Shown here in pieces: positions 24,001-34,255 of a stretch of DNA of 64,000 nucleotides; position 1 is the stretch's first letter; each line of letters begins with the position of its first letter. Both the position numbers and the translations under genes were made by a program. A model generated the notes under the pieces. It was given only the letters and a program-made list of their open reading frames with translations, did not search any database and was not told the DNA's origin. Source of the DNA: Dromaius novaehollandiae (taxonomy: Eukaryota > Chordata > Aves > Casuariiformes > Dromaiidae); contig NW_026991398.1 in assembly GCF_036370855.1 (NCBI RefSeq), positions 2,294,001-2,358,000 on the forward strand, read 5' to 3'.

Positions 24001-25747
24001 GGAACGACCAGAGGCAGAGGATGACCAACAGTCAGTAAAGCCACAGCAATAAGCAGGCTGGCCAGCGCGTCCAGGGGAGAGCTCTGGGAGCCAGGACACA
24101 TCCTAGGAACCCACTGCCTCCACCAGCAGAAAAGACACAAAATGCAGTCCATCCTTCTCCCTGAGAGAGAAGCCAGAGGAGCCCTCTCTAGTCCCAGGTG
24201 ATCTGAGAGCAGGACTGCAGGTGGCCAGAGGTCATGAAATTCAGCAGAAATGACCAGCTCCAGCCTTGGGTGAGACAGAGAAGCAGGTTTCCTTGTTCTA
24301 TTAGGAAACTGCTTTGAAGCAGTCCCTCAGGTCATCACCCCTGCTAGAGCAAAGAAAAGCACGCTGGTGCCCATTGGCCTCCAGGGCAGGTGAGCCTGTG
24401 CTGCCCACCTCATGTGCTCACCTGGTTGCCCAATTGTGATGTCACAGTTACTGATGTCACAGTTACTGGTGACCATGGAGGAGATAGTCAGGCTCCGACA
24501 GTCTCAGTTGTCTGCCTTCCCCCCCACCTTCCAAGTCAGGCTTGCACTCTGGGGCTTCCCCGCCTGCAAGGCGTATTTGGGGAAAACCCCACCTGACCTG
24601 AGACTGAACCTATTACATGGAGATGTCCCCCGATGGAGGGGAAGAGGCCAGCCCTGCATGGCCTCTCTTCTGCACCAGACCCTGGCAGATCCTGGAGCAT
24701 GGCTGTCTGCGGACCCCCATGTGGGGCTCAGCCGGGACTGGGCAGGGGCTGGGCGCTCAGACCTCCCACACTCTGGAGGATCATTTAGGAGTCATTTAAT
24801 AATACCCCAGCAGTTTCCATGTCCGAGGTCTGTGATGCCAGCTCCAGCTGAGCTCTGGCTTTCATCACTCCATCCCTGTGTGCACAGATAGGATCTTGAT
24901 GCTCCCCTGGGCAGCCTGTGCCCCTTCCACCCTCTGTGCACTTCCACCCCAGCACCCTGAGCGCTGGTGCTGCTGCCAGGGCAGAGGTGGAGGATCCCCC
25001 GGAGCCGCTCCTCAGGGAGCTCCCCAGGGAAATGCTGTGCCCAGCCCCAGCCCCAGCCCCAGCCCCAGCATGGCAGAGGGGAGCTGCCCTCTCCTGACCC
25101 ACCCTGGCAGTGCCAGCCCCACCTCAGCCTGCTCCTGAAAGGCTCCAGCGCAGCCCTGAAGGGAGCTGGAGCTGCCTTGGGCCCTGGGGCAGTCTGGTGG
25201 CAGGAGGGTTTGACATGGGCACAGCAGCAGTGGTGCTGAGAGCAGGGGAGGAGCAGGGAAATTGGGGCAAAGACCCCTGTCCTTGGCGGTGTGGCCAGGG
25301 CACTGGATGGGCGATGCCTTTGTGGCTGGTCAGGCTCCAGGTTCGGGGTGGATGCCCACTCGAGGGTAGGAGCACCGGCATCTTCATGGGCTGCAGGGGA
25401 GCCATGACTGTGAGGAAGGCAAGTGGACCCAGGCCCAGGTAGCTACAAAGGCCAGGGGTGGAAAAGGCAGCATAGGGCTGGTGAAAGCCCTCCCTCCCCT
25501 CCCCATGGGGAAGAGAGTCCCCAGGTGATGCTGGACTCCACTTTGGCCGACTGGAGGGGAGCACAGGGAGGGTGAAAGAGGCAGATGGAGCCGCTGGGGT
25601 TGCGTGAGGGAGTTTTCCAAAGCCCAGGGATGAGATAGGGACTTCTGGATCTTCCCCCTCTGATGCTCTCCCAGCCGAGGTTGTTCTGCTCTGCCCCAGG
25701 TGCTCTCCACGCCCTGCCAGCCATGCTAGAGCAGAGGCCAAGGAGCA
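24001..25747. other. no gene recognised; GC-rich with short simple repeats
   Basis: Two copies of a 15-bp unit, GATGTCACAGTTACT, lie at about 24,438-24,467. A CCAGCC hexamer run lies at about 25,041-25,070. Open frames up to 210 codons on the minus strand (25,124-25,756) overlap others on both strands and carry no domain. Retroviral gag remnants linked to the ERV-L fossil could be hidden here but none was recognised. Confidence 0.4.
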
Positions 25748-25841
25748 AGAATTCATGGAATCTCAGAGGAGTTTTGGTGGGAAGGGATCTCTGGAGGTCT
25801 CCAGTCCAACCTGCCACACAAAGCAGGGCTGTTTGGAGCCT
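25748..25841 (-). mobile_element. CR1 LINE 3' tail fragment
   Basis: The + strand reads like the antisense of the well-known avian CR1 3' end: ATGGAATCTCAGAGG, GGGAAGGGATCTCTGG, CTCCAGTCCAACCTGCC. It runs to the edge of the LTR at 25,847. Only the last 90 or so bases are present, typical of a strongly 5'-truncated CR1 insertion. Confidence 0.6.
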
Positions 25842-25846
25842 TTGAG

Positions 25847-26197
25847 TGTGGCATATGACGACACGGACCTCAGATAGGATGGTGCAAGAGATCTCCTTTA
25901 TTGAGACAACAATGGCTGGTTATATAGCAACCAACCAAGGCCAGCCCCTCTTCCTGCCACGTATCTCCTTGTGCGTTGTGGCATCTTGTGACAGGCAGGA
26001 AGGCACATCCTGATCCCTGGCAGGCAGGCAGGAAGGCACACTGTGATTGCTGGCACGTAGGCAGCAAGGCACATCGTGATTACTGGCAACTCACGTGCAC
26101 ACATTCTGGCCACAGATCGTAGTTACCACATCATCACTTTCTGCCTTAGAGATTCTCTGCTGTCTTGCACAGCGTCATCCCATTTTGGTCCCCAGCA
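25847..26197 (-). mobile_element. LTR, probably solo, minus strand
   Basis: On the minus strand this has a TATA box (TATATAACC, near 25,920), an AATAAA signal near 25,900 and a terminal U5-like segment ending CCACA at 25,847, so the order U3-R-U5 is clear. With TG...CA ends at 26,197 and 25,847 it is flanked by TTTGAG (25,841-25,846) and CTTGAG (26,198-26,203), which agree at five of six bases and may be the target duplication. The U3 part has about three 33-bp direct repeats at 25,990-26,095. The family was not recognised. The far edge could instead lie near 26,130. Confidence 0.6.
25990..26095 (-). repeat. three ~33-bp direct repeats in LTR U3
   Basis: Units share GGCAGnAAGGCACA followed by a TGATnnCTGGCA block and recur about three times. 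Direct repeats in U3 are common in retroviral enhancers. Confidence 0.6.
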
Positions 26198-26203
26198 CTT
26201 GAG

Positions 26204-26749
26204 TCTTGTCTGGCCATCGCTGGACTGTGCCTGACCCCAGTTACCATCCCCAAATCTGCTCTGCTCCTCTTGTCCGGGCACTGTGGGACGGCACCTCTCA
26301 TCGGTGGGTCCCTGCCCTGCCTGCCTTGCTGGCACCCTCAGCTCCCAACTCCACTTCCCGCACGGAGCAGCCCCGCTCTTGCTGCTCCCGACAACATGCT
26401 CTCTGTCGCAGGAACCCTGTCAGAAATGGTGCATAAAGAGTCAAGCTGTGACACAGAAAGACCTGTTGTCATAACTGGGCATCACAAAATCTGACCCCAA
26501 GTGACTGTTCTCGCTTCTTCATGCAGCTGAGACTCTGCATGCAATGTTACCTGAGTAGAGGGTCAAAATCTGAAGCTCTCCTCACACCTTTATAGTGGCT
26601 GTCAGGTAAGAGTTGCTGCTACGGACATAGAGTCACCTTTTGTATTTACAGCCTTCCTTGGGATCTCCTTGGATCCCACCTTCCCTTGCCAAGGCTTTCT
26701 TGGCTGTAGTCAGAGGCAGGTCCCAGGTAGAGATGAGGAGTCAGGTCAG
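26204..26749. other. no gene recognised between LTR and OR14 module 2
   Basis: Short open frames on both strands without domains. Similarity to the other OR14 3' flanks starts only at about 26,750. Confidence 0.35.
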
Positions 26750-27886
26750 CAGGACGGGGACAGGGTCAGGTCATCAGCACTGTCACCCGTGAGACAGCCC
26801 TGGGAAGGTAATTCAGACACCATTCACCATCTCCACTGGCACTGGTCACTGAGAGATGAGCCCTGAATCCAACCCTCAGTCCCTAACAGATTAGCCGGGG
26901 ACTCTGAGCTCATCCCCTGGCTCCCATGGAGTTCACAAGCAGAACACCGGACCCCTTGGTGGTGCATTGCCTTGAGCATATTTTTGACTCCATCTTCTGA
27001 AGAAAGGCCGGACTTCAGGCAGATAACAGAGGAGAACCCCTTTTATTATGGAAATGTTATTCTGGAGGCCACGTCTGGCATAAGGGTGCCCAGGGGCTGG
27101 TGCTGCCTGAGCTCACAGAAATGCACACGGAAGCACGTTACAAGAGCACTGAGGCCATATACACACATGAGAGCATAGCAGGACAGTGTGGAAATGAGGA
27201 GGAAAGCCCTGAAAAGAGAAAGTCCTGCTGTTCTTGGTGGATGTGTCTCCCAGAAAGCATCAGCCCCCATGCAAAGGCTGCAGCAAGGAAATGCCTGCTG
27301 TGGCAGTGGGGGGATGGTCCTGAGGAGCAGGGCATCTGTTCCCACAGGCTTCATCCAGACTTTCCTCCCCTCCACTCACGATATGCTTTGAGTGCTGGAG
27401 CACAGAAGAGGGAAGGGACCAGCCCATAGTGACACCTGTCTGCCACTCTCGAAGTAGAGGGGTGAGATCACACCCTGACTGTGGCCAGGGGAGCTGAGCT
27501 CTCCAAATGGACATGGGACCCATGGTCTCACCCTACCTGTACTCATCTGAGCCTGTGCCCCTGAGCTCCGTTGGTGTCAGTGCTGAAAGAGACACTGCAA
27601 AGGGAAACTCTCCTCATTGCCCTGGGAGCGTCTGAGGGAGCTCAGAGTAGCAGGCTCTGAGGTCCCCCCCATCTCTGCTGATGAAGGGGGGGGAAGCCTG
27701 GCTTCCTGCTTCAACACAGCCTCTGTGTCAAATATAAGAGATGGATTACTGAGAAGTAAGAGGAACCTTTCACATGAATATAACAGAGAAAGGTAAGAAA
27801 GAAATAAATGAATAATATATATCCTTGAGGCCGAATACCCTGGGAAAGATGAGCAGATGCACATGGGACAGTTATTGGCACTGACA
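26750..27886 (-). repeat. OR14 downstream flank, module copy 2
   Basis: No gene is seen. The DNA is related, with clear divergence, to 48,050-48,690 beside OR14 gene 3. Shared landmarks are the GAGCTCATCCCCTGGCTCCCATGGAG-type stretch near 26,910 and a CCCCTTTTATTA run near 27,038 (48,478 in copy 3). Confidence 0.55.
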
Positions 27887-28807
27887 TCATACCCATTGAA
27901 TCAGTTTCCTCAAGGCATCCTTGAGCTCCTTGTTCCTCACGCTGTAGATGAGAGGGTTCACTGTTGGAGGCACCACTGAGTACAGAACAGTCACCACCAG
28001 ATCCAGAGATGGGGAGGAGATGGAGGGGGGCTTCAGGCAGGCAAATGTGCCAGTGCTGAGAAACAGGGAGACCACGGCCAGGTGTGGGAGGCACATGGAA
28101 AAGGCTTTGTGCCGGCCCTGCTCAGAGGGGATCCTCAGCACAGCAGTGAAGATCTGCACGTAGGACACCACAATGAAAATGAAACACCCCAAAGCTAAAC
28201 AGGCACTAACAACACTAACCCCAGCTTCCCAGGAGTAGGCGTCTGAGCAGGACAGCTGGAATATCTGGGGCACTTCACAGAAGAACTGGTCCACTGTGTT
28301 GCCTTGGCAGAGTGGTATTGAAAATGTGTTAGCAGTGTGCAGGAGAGCATTGAGAAAACCAGTGCCCCAGGCAGCTGCTGCCATTTTGGCACAAGCTCTG
28401 CTGCCCATGAGGGTCCCGTAGTGCAGGGGTCTGCAGATGGCAACAAAGCGGTCATAGGCCATGACTGTCAGGAGACAATACTCTGCTGCGAGCAAGAAGA
28501 GAACCAGAAAGATTTGGACAGCACATCCTGAGTATGAAATGGTCCTGGTGTTCCATAGGGAATTGGCCATGGATTTGGGGACAGTGGTGGAGATGGAGCC
28601 AAGGTCGAGAAGAGAGAGGTTGAGGAGGAAGAAGTACATGGGGGTGTGGAGGCGGTGGTCGCAGGCTACGGCTGTGATGATGAGGCCGTTGCCCAGGAGG
28701 GCAGCCAGGTAGATGCCCAGGAAGAGCGAGAAGTGCAAGAGCTGCAGCTCCCGTGTGTCTGCAAATGCCAGGAGGAGGAACTCATTGAAGGAGCTGCCGT
28801 TGGACAT
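27887..28807 (-). CDS. olfactory receptor, OR14-like, intact (gene 2)
   Basis: An intact 306-residue class II olfactory receptor of the OR14 type, expected in olfactory sensory-neuron membranes. It starts MSNGSS (NGS glycosylation site) at 28,805-28,807 and ends QWV-TGA at 27,887. Landmarks in order: GNGLIITA (TM1), TPMYFFLLNLSLLDL (TM2), MAYDRFVAICRPLHYG after TM3, FFCEVPQIFQLSCSDAY in extracellular loop 2, RHKAFSMCLPHLAVVS before TM6 and PTVNPLIYSVRNKELKDALRK in TM7 and the tail. By hand count it differs from gene 3 at about 50 of 304 aligned residues, many in TM3 and TM5, the odorant-contact region, while loops and signature motifs are conserved. The tail is a few residues shorter than in gene 3. 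It is on the same strand as gene 3 and opposite to gene 1. Confidence 0.96.
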   Translation of the reverse strand: MSNGSSFNEFLLLAFADTRELQLLHFSLFLGIYLAALLGNGLIITAVACDHRLHTPMYFFLLNLSLLDLGSISTTVPKSMANSLWNTRTISYSGCAVQIFLVLFLLAAEYCLLTVMAYDRFVAICRPLHYGTLMGSRACAKMAAAAWGTGFLNALLHTANTFSIPLCQGNTVDQFFCEVPQIFQLSCSDAYSWEAGVSVVSACLALGCFIFIVVSYVQIFTAVLRIPSEQGRHKAFSMCLPHLAVVSLFLSTGTFACLKPPSISSPSLDLVVTVLYSVVPPTVNPLIYSVRNKELKDALRKLIQWV

Positions 28808-28831
28808 CTGTTCCCTTGGGGCACAGGAGGC

Positions 28832-28833
28832 CT
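28832..28833 (-). other. predicted splice acceptor before OR14 gene 2
   Basis: On the minus strand a long pyrimidine run (about 28,838-28,860) ends TTGGACAG, 25 bases before the ATG. The same TGGACAG occurs before gene 1. Confidence 0.5.
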
Positions 28834-31020
28834 GTCCAAGGAAGAAAAGAAAGTAAAAAGTTAGAGCAAGCTACTCTGAACCAAACCCATTCTGGTTCGC
28901 ATAGAAACCCCCACATTTCCTCGGTCCTTTACCTTCTTTCAGCTCCCTTTCTGGGGCTCTGGTTTGCGCTGGCTGAGTGTGTCATGTGCAGTAGGGGCTT
29001 CTGCCCGTAGCTCCAGAGGACTCTGTTCTGCTTTGCTGCAGGTTTAAGTGGACGTGTCAAACAGTCCCAGGTATTTGGGGGGATACCTGGGAACGGGCGG
29101 CATCAGCTGGGTGGAGGGCGCTTGGTCCTGTGACACAGGGGGAATATTCTCTACTTACCATAATGAGAAATGAATACAGCACTCACGGCAGCTGTGTCTG
29201 AAAGAGAAGACCCTTGTGAGGGATTTGTCCCCCCCCCCAGTCTTGCCCCCTTGGAGAGAGGTGTCTGTATCTGGATCAGTCATATCAGCTCCCACCCTAG
29301 CAAGGGAGAGGAACAGGCAAGGGAAGGCAGGGGCTGACCTGCCTTTTTCTAGATGTCCCCCTTCCAGTGAGATAAACCATTTCCTCATGCCAATTTACCA
29401 TCTGTGCTCTTTGTCCAGTAGTGGGAATGTGTAGTGTAGTGGGAATGGCAAGGGACTGGTTCTGATGTGCACGTCCTGCAGCATACTATGTCCACCCCTT
29501 AGGTGGCAGGACTGCTCAATATTTTGATACTTATCTCCAGAAAATAACCTGCAGCAGAGGAGTCTGATTATATATTGATTTAGATTTTAGATGCCTCCAT
29601 TACACTGTGGGAGCATTCTTGGATGGGCTAGAAATCTTTGTTATTTCAGCATGAGCACTTGTGCACCCGAGCAGGAAAAAAGGGCTCCCTGTGACTTTGT
29701 ACAGAGTCCTGGGATCTGGTCTGCCAGTGTGTCTTGCCCCTCACTGCCCTGCACTTGCATCTCACTCAGATAAAGGACAACCACACTCACAAGTTCCTCT
29801 AAGAAAGAAACTGGACTGAGCTGGGAGCAGAGGAGTTCAGTTTCACAGTGAAGATTTCCAAATTCTTCTCTCTCAGCCCAGAGATGGAGGGAGTGATGAG
29901 GAGTGTGACAAGGTTTCTGACTCACAGGAGCAGACCAAGGACTCTCAGATATCACAGAAATGCTCCAGGGAAGCTGTGCTCTTCTGCAGGGCAGCCTGCA
30001 GCTTGGCAGGACACCCCAGGGAAACAGCCAAGGGTCCTAAAGATGGGCTCTCCTTCAGAGGCAGACAGCTCAGTAAGAGTCAGCTCTCTCTCTTAAGAGA
30101 GAGACAGAGCAAAAAGTCTGTGAGAAACCTCAGCAAGTCCCTTCATCCCCACCTCAGCCTGCAGACAGCACCACCATCACCTTTATGGCCTCATCAGGCT
30201 TTCTCTGATCTGCTCCTTAGGACCTGCGAGCACAGAGATGGCCCTGGCCAGGGCCCTGACCCGGGATGTTTCTGTATATCACAGAACACAGAAGGGGGGG
30301 ATGGGGTCTGTGAACAGCGACTGGGAAAAGACTTTGGGGCAGAGAAAAAGCTCTTGGCAGAAACAGCTCCAGGCAGCAGGGATGGGCAGGGAATGGTAGA
30401 GAATTGCTAACAGAGACATCATGGGAGGAGAGACATGAGCAAGTCATGGTCAGTTGGGCGACGCCAAAGCCTTCCCCAGGGTGCTCCAGTTTGTCCTGCA
30501 GAAACCTCCCAGCAGCAGGGCACTGTCCGGGGGCATCCCTCTGTGTGCAGGTGAGTTAATGAGTCTCAGCCACATGTCCAAACCTGACAGCTCCATTTCC
30601 ATCTTCCCCTTTGCAGGTGGAAGGAAACTTAAAGCACCATCTCAGGGAATTGCCTTTTCTTTCAGTAAACACTTGCCTTCACCTTCCTTTTGCAAAGTCC
30701 CCTCAGAAATGTCCTGTGCATGAGCTGGAGCTCTGAGCAGCCCTGACCTATACAGTACCCTCTCAAAGGGAGAATGAACCTGCCCTTCGATCCTCCCACC
30801 CAGAGCTTCTCCCTGCAACGTCTTGAGGAGTTCCCCGGGCAGGCTGAGTGCTGACCCTCACAGGTGGCAGAGTCACTGCCCCAGGCACACAGCACCCTGG
30901 GGTGCAGGGACACTGCTCTGAACTACAGTCCTGGGCAGACCTAGGTGCACACCCCAGCTTCACATCCCTGCACCATCCCCTCAAGAAGGTAGCTGTGATG
31001 CCCTGTCAGTCTGACAGCTG
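28834..31020 (-). repeat. OR14 upstream flank, module copy 2
   Basis: No gene is seen. It corresponds to 1-2,709 (inverted) and 49,638-52,290. One internal block, about 30,095-30,460, lies in the opposite orientation to that in the other two modules; it matches 1,000-1,290 directly on the + strand. A perfect 20-bp palindrome lies at one edge of that block. Confidence 0.65.
30085..30104. repeat. 20-bp perfect palindrome at an inversion edge
   Basis: TCTCTCTCTTAAGAGAGAGA is perfectly self-complementary. It sits where the orientation of similarity to the other OR14 modules flips. The corresponding site in module 1 (about 1,797-1,812) has only an imperfect version. Confidence 0.8.
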
Positions 31021-32879
31021 GGAATCCCTGCTCTAAAGCACCACCTGCTCCAAACAGGAGAAGCTGGGAGAGCCACCCTGACAGACCCTATCAGCTGTGG
31101 AAGGTGCCAGCTGCAGAAGAATCCTCCAGGAACCACAGCAGCATTGCCTGCAGCCAGAGACTTACTGTGTCAAGGGCGGTGAAGATTTCCCCCTGCAGTG
31201 AACTCTCAGCCATCCTCCTGTTCCTGACTGTCTTTAACTTCTGAGTCGCTCATCTCATCCTGGCCCCTGCAGGCAGTGACCTGAGTCTTGCTGCTCCTTT
31301 AAGAGCAGCTGCTCCTGGACAGAGCTGTCTCTCTGCAGCACCTGCCAGGTTGCCATGGGCTCCTGCAGTCCCAGAGGCCAGGCCCAGCTCAGGAGCAGAG
31401 GCCCAGCTGAAGACGTGACTTGCTCTGTCTGTACCCTGTGCACCCTCAAGATGTTCCCGGGGCTCCAGGGCTGACATCACCAGAAAGGCAGCAGAGTCAC
31501 CCTTGGAAAATGTCCACTGAAGTGGACTAAAATAAACACAGATGGTCCCTCTCTAAGCAGTGGAGAGAGACTGACTGCAGTATTGCAGTTGGTCTCATCA
31601 GAGGATGGTTATCTGAGAGGTGGAAATGTCCCACTCTAGAAAGCCCTGCTCCCATCAGGACACATAGACAGGGATGAGAGTGAGGTCATTGACTTGTGCT
31701 TCAGGGGCTGATTTAGAGGAATTAATCAATGCATCTAATGCCCACTGGGAAGCCCCTGAGATGAAGTGGGAATCAGTTCCCTCCCGCGCACTCCACAAGC
31801 TCATAGGAGGTGCGATTCTCCTTGTCCAAGTTTTGGTGTATACAGAATGGGTATCTGCACGCGAGCTCCTTGTCTAAGCTCCCACTGTGATCAATGGAGA
31901 TGGAGAATGGGAGTCAGTTGTTCACACACAAACACCTTCTGACATTTGTGGTTCCAGAGGTGGTCCAAGCTATGTGCAAGTGTTTGCTTGCTCTGATGCA
32001 GCAACTATGAGACCCAAATCCTTCCGGAGCATCAGCTGGGGGCCAGGTGGAGCTAATGTAATTCAGCTAATGGAATTCAGTGCAGACACTTGATCTAATG
32101 CAATGACAATAGGCTTGCAGAGCCAGATCAGATGCATGGGGTGTCTGGCACAACCACCATGTTTCTAGCTGATACAGCACAGGACCGACAGGAAAATCAT
32201 GCCCTTTGGAGTGATTGCTGGACAAACACCCCAGGGCATCTCAGGCAATGGATCTCCACCAACCACTGCCTTTAGGCAAAGTCCATGCCATCTACATCCG
32301 AGCATGCAGCAAAGATAGAAGGCACATTGCACCAAGGTCTCCACATATGTGCCTAGACTCTCAAACCCTGCTAGTTTTCTTCTCCCTAAGCCTTTTCTGA
32401 TTCCCAATGATATGAACAGGGACCGTACTAATGATGCAGCTACTGTGTGGCTACACTGCAGGCTGTTCAGGCCCAAGGACCTTCTCAGTGGCACCTTGTC
32501 CTTCCTGGACATCTGGTAACTTCTATCACAGGCCCCAAGGTGCTGCAAAGTCATCTTGGGTACAATGCACTTCTCCTGCCACAGCTGCACGGCCCAGCTC
32601 TGTTTTTCCCTGGCCTTGGCTACTGCAGGGTTTGCTCTCTTAGTCAGTGCCTCATATCATCATTACATTGCCATTTGCTAGCTACACCAGCAGGTCTCTG
32701 CTCTGAAGTGGGGCCATTGCATACACGGCGTCCTTGGCTCTGGGGAACAGGTTTCACCGTGGCAAGTCTGCACTCAGGCCTGGTGCCACAGCTGAGGTCC
32801 TGTAGCCCAAATATACACAAATGCACATAGACCAGTCCACAAAGAAGAGGAAGGGGAGATGCACAAGCTGTCACAGAAC
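31021..32879. other. no gene recognised, spacer of copy A
   Basis: The left 550 bases are OR14 upstream module. The rest contains open frames on both strands up to 141 codons, none with a domain I recognise. Its twin is 52,291-54,204. Confidence 0.4.
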
Positions 32880-34255
32880 TGCAAATCTTTAAGCAACCTG
32901 AAGAAGTCTGTGGATCACAGACCCCGGTTCCTATGGGGAGACTTTAATCTCCCTGGCATTCATTGGGAGGGCAATGCAGCAGGGTGCAAACAGTCCAGGA
33001 GGATTCTGGAGGGTGTGGGGGACAACTCAGCGCAGCTAAGCCAGTCAGGTCAACAAGGGTGACACCTTCCTGGACCTGGAACCTGCAAACAAGGAAGAAG
33101 TGACCAGGGATGGGATAATCAGTGTCAACCTTGGCTGCAGTGGCCACGAGGTAGTGGAGCTCCTGCTCCTGAGGGGAGCGAGGAAGAAGAGTATCAGAGT
33201 CCAGACTCTGGATGTCAGAGGAGCAGACCTGGGCCTACTGGGGAGACTGGTGGAGGAATTCCATGGGATGCAGCTCTGAAGGGCAAAGTAGCTCAGGAAA
33301 GTTGGCAGGTCTTTAAAGACAGCATGCTCCAACCTCGAGAATGGCCCATACTGATACCCAGGAGAACAGGTAGACATCTCAGGAGACAGGGTGGCTAAAC
33401 AGGGAACTCCTCACTGAGCTCCAGTACAAAAAGGCAGCACAGAGGAATGGGCAGCAGGGAGAGGCTGCAAAGGGGGAATTTTAAAATTTTGTCTGGGGAA
33501 GTGGTTAGGTAAGCCATAGCTCCTCTAGGATTGATGCTTTCAAGGGATGTCAAAGGCACAAAGATGATCTGCTATTCCTTCAGAAACAGTAAAAGCATAA
33601 ACAGGGAAAATGTGAGCCCATGGCTGAATGGGGCAGGGAATCTGGTATCAGCAGATGCAGATGGGTCTGGGGAACTCAATGCCTTTGCTTCAGTCTCCAC
33701 CAACAAGGTCTCCCAGGCCATTGTGCTTAGAGTTCAGGACTCCCAAGGAGAAAAACAACCAGCAGTGCCTGAGGGTTGAGTCAGGTATTATTTGCAAGAA
33801 CACAGGTCTACACGATTGGATGGGCTGCAGCTAAGGGTGCCCAGAGAGCTGGCTGCTATCTAGCAAGGCCTCTCTCTATCATCTTGGAAAGCTGTGGAGA
33901 CTCAGGGAGGTCCCAATGACTGGAAAAAAGGCAAATGTTGCATCCATCTTCAAAAAAGGCCGCAAGGACAACCTGGGGAACTACAGGCCGTTCAGCCTCA
34001 CTTTGATCAGGAGAGTGTCACGGACCAAGTCTTCTCTGATCCCCTTTCTAGGTAAACAAAAGAGAAGAAGGTGACTGGGAACAGTCAGCATAGATTTACT
34101 GAGGGGAAAGGATGTGAGCCTCACCAACCTCACGACCTTCTGTGCTAAAAGAACTGTATTTGTGGATGAACAGAGAACAGTGAATGTCAGTTAACTCAAG
34201 TTTAGGAAGGCTCTTGACACTTTCTCCCACAGTATACTTGCATACCAGTTAGTAT
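32880..34255 (+). mobile_element. CR1 LINE fragment, copy A
   Basis: A decayed CR1 non-LTR retrotransposon. The endonuclease domain shows FLWGDFNLPGIHWEGN near 32,930. It continues to an SDH-type motif that here reads SGH, losing the catalytic aspartate. The linker follows (LSRDVKGTK near 33,540), then the reverse transcriptase start (ANVASIFKKGRKDNLGNYRP near 33,930) and a KAFDT-type block (here KALDTFSHSILAYQL near 34,210). The YADD active site and 3' end are absent. Many stops and shifts interrupt the frame, so it is long dead. The twin is at 54,205-55,618 with nearly the same damage, so it decayed before the duplication. Confidence 0.85.

Noticed and set aside
25041-25070. Possible coding repeat (CCAGCC)n
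   Set aside because: A simple hexamer run of about five copies without a coding context.
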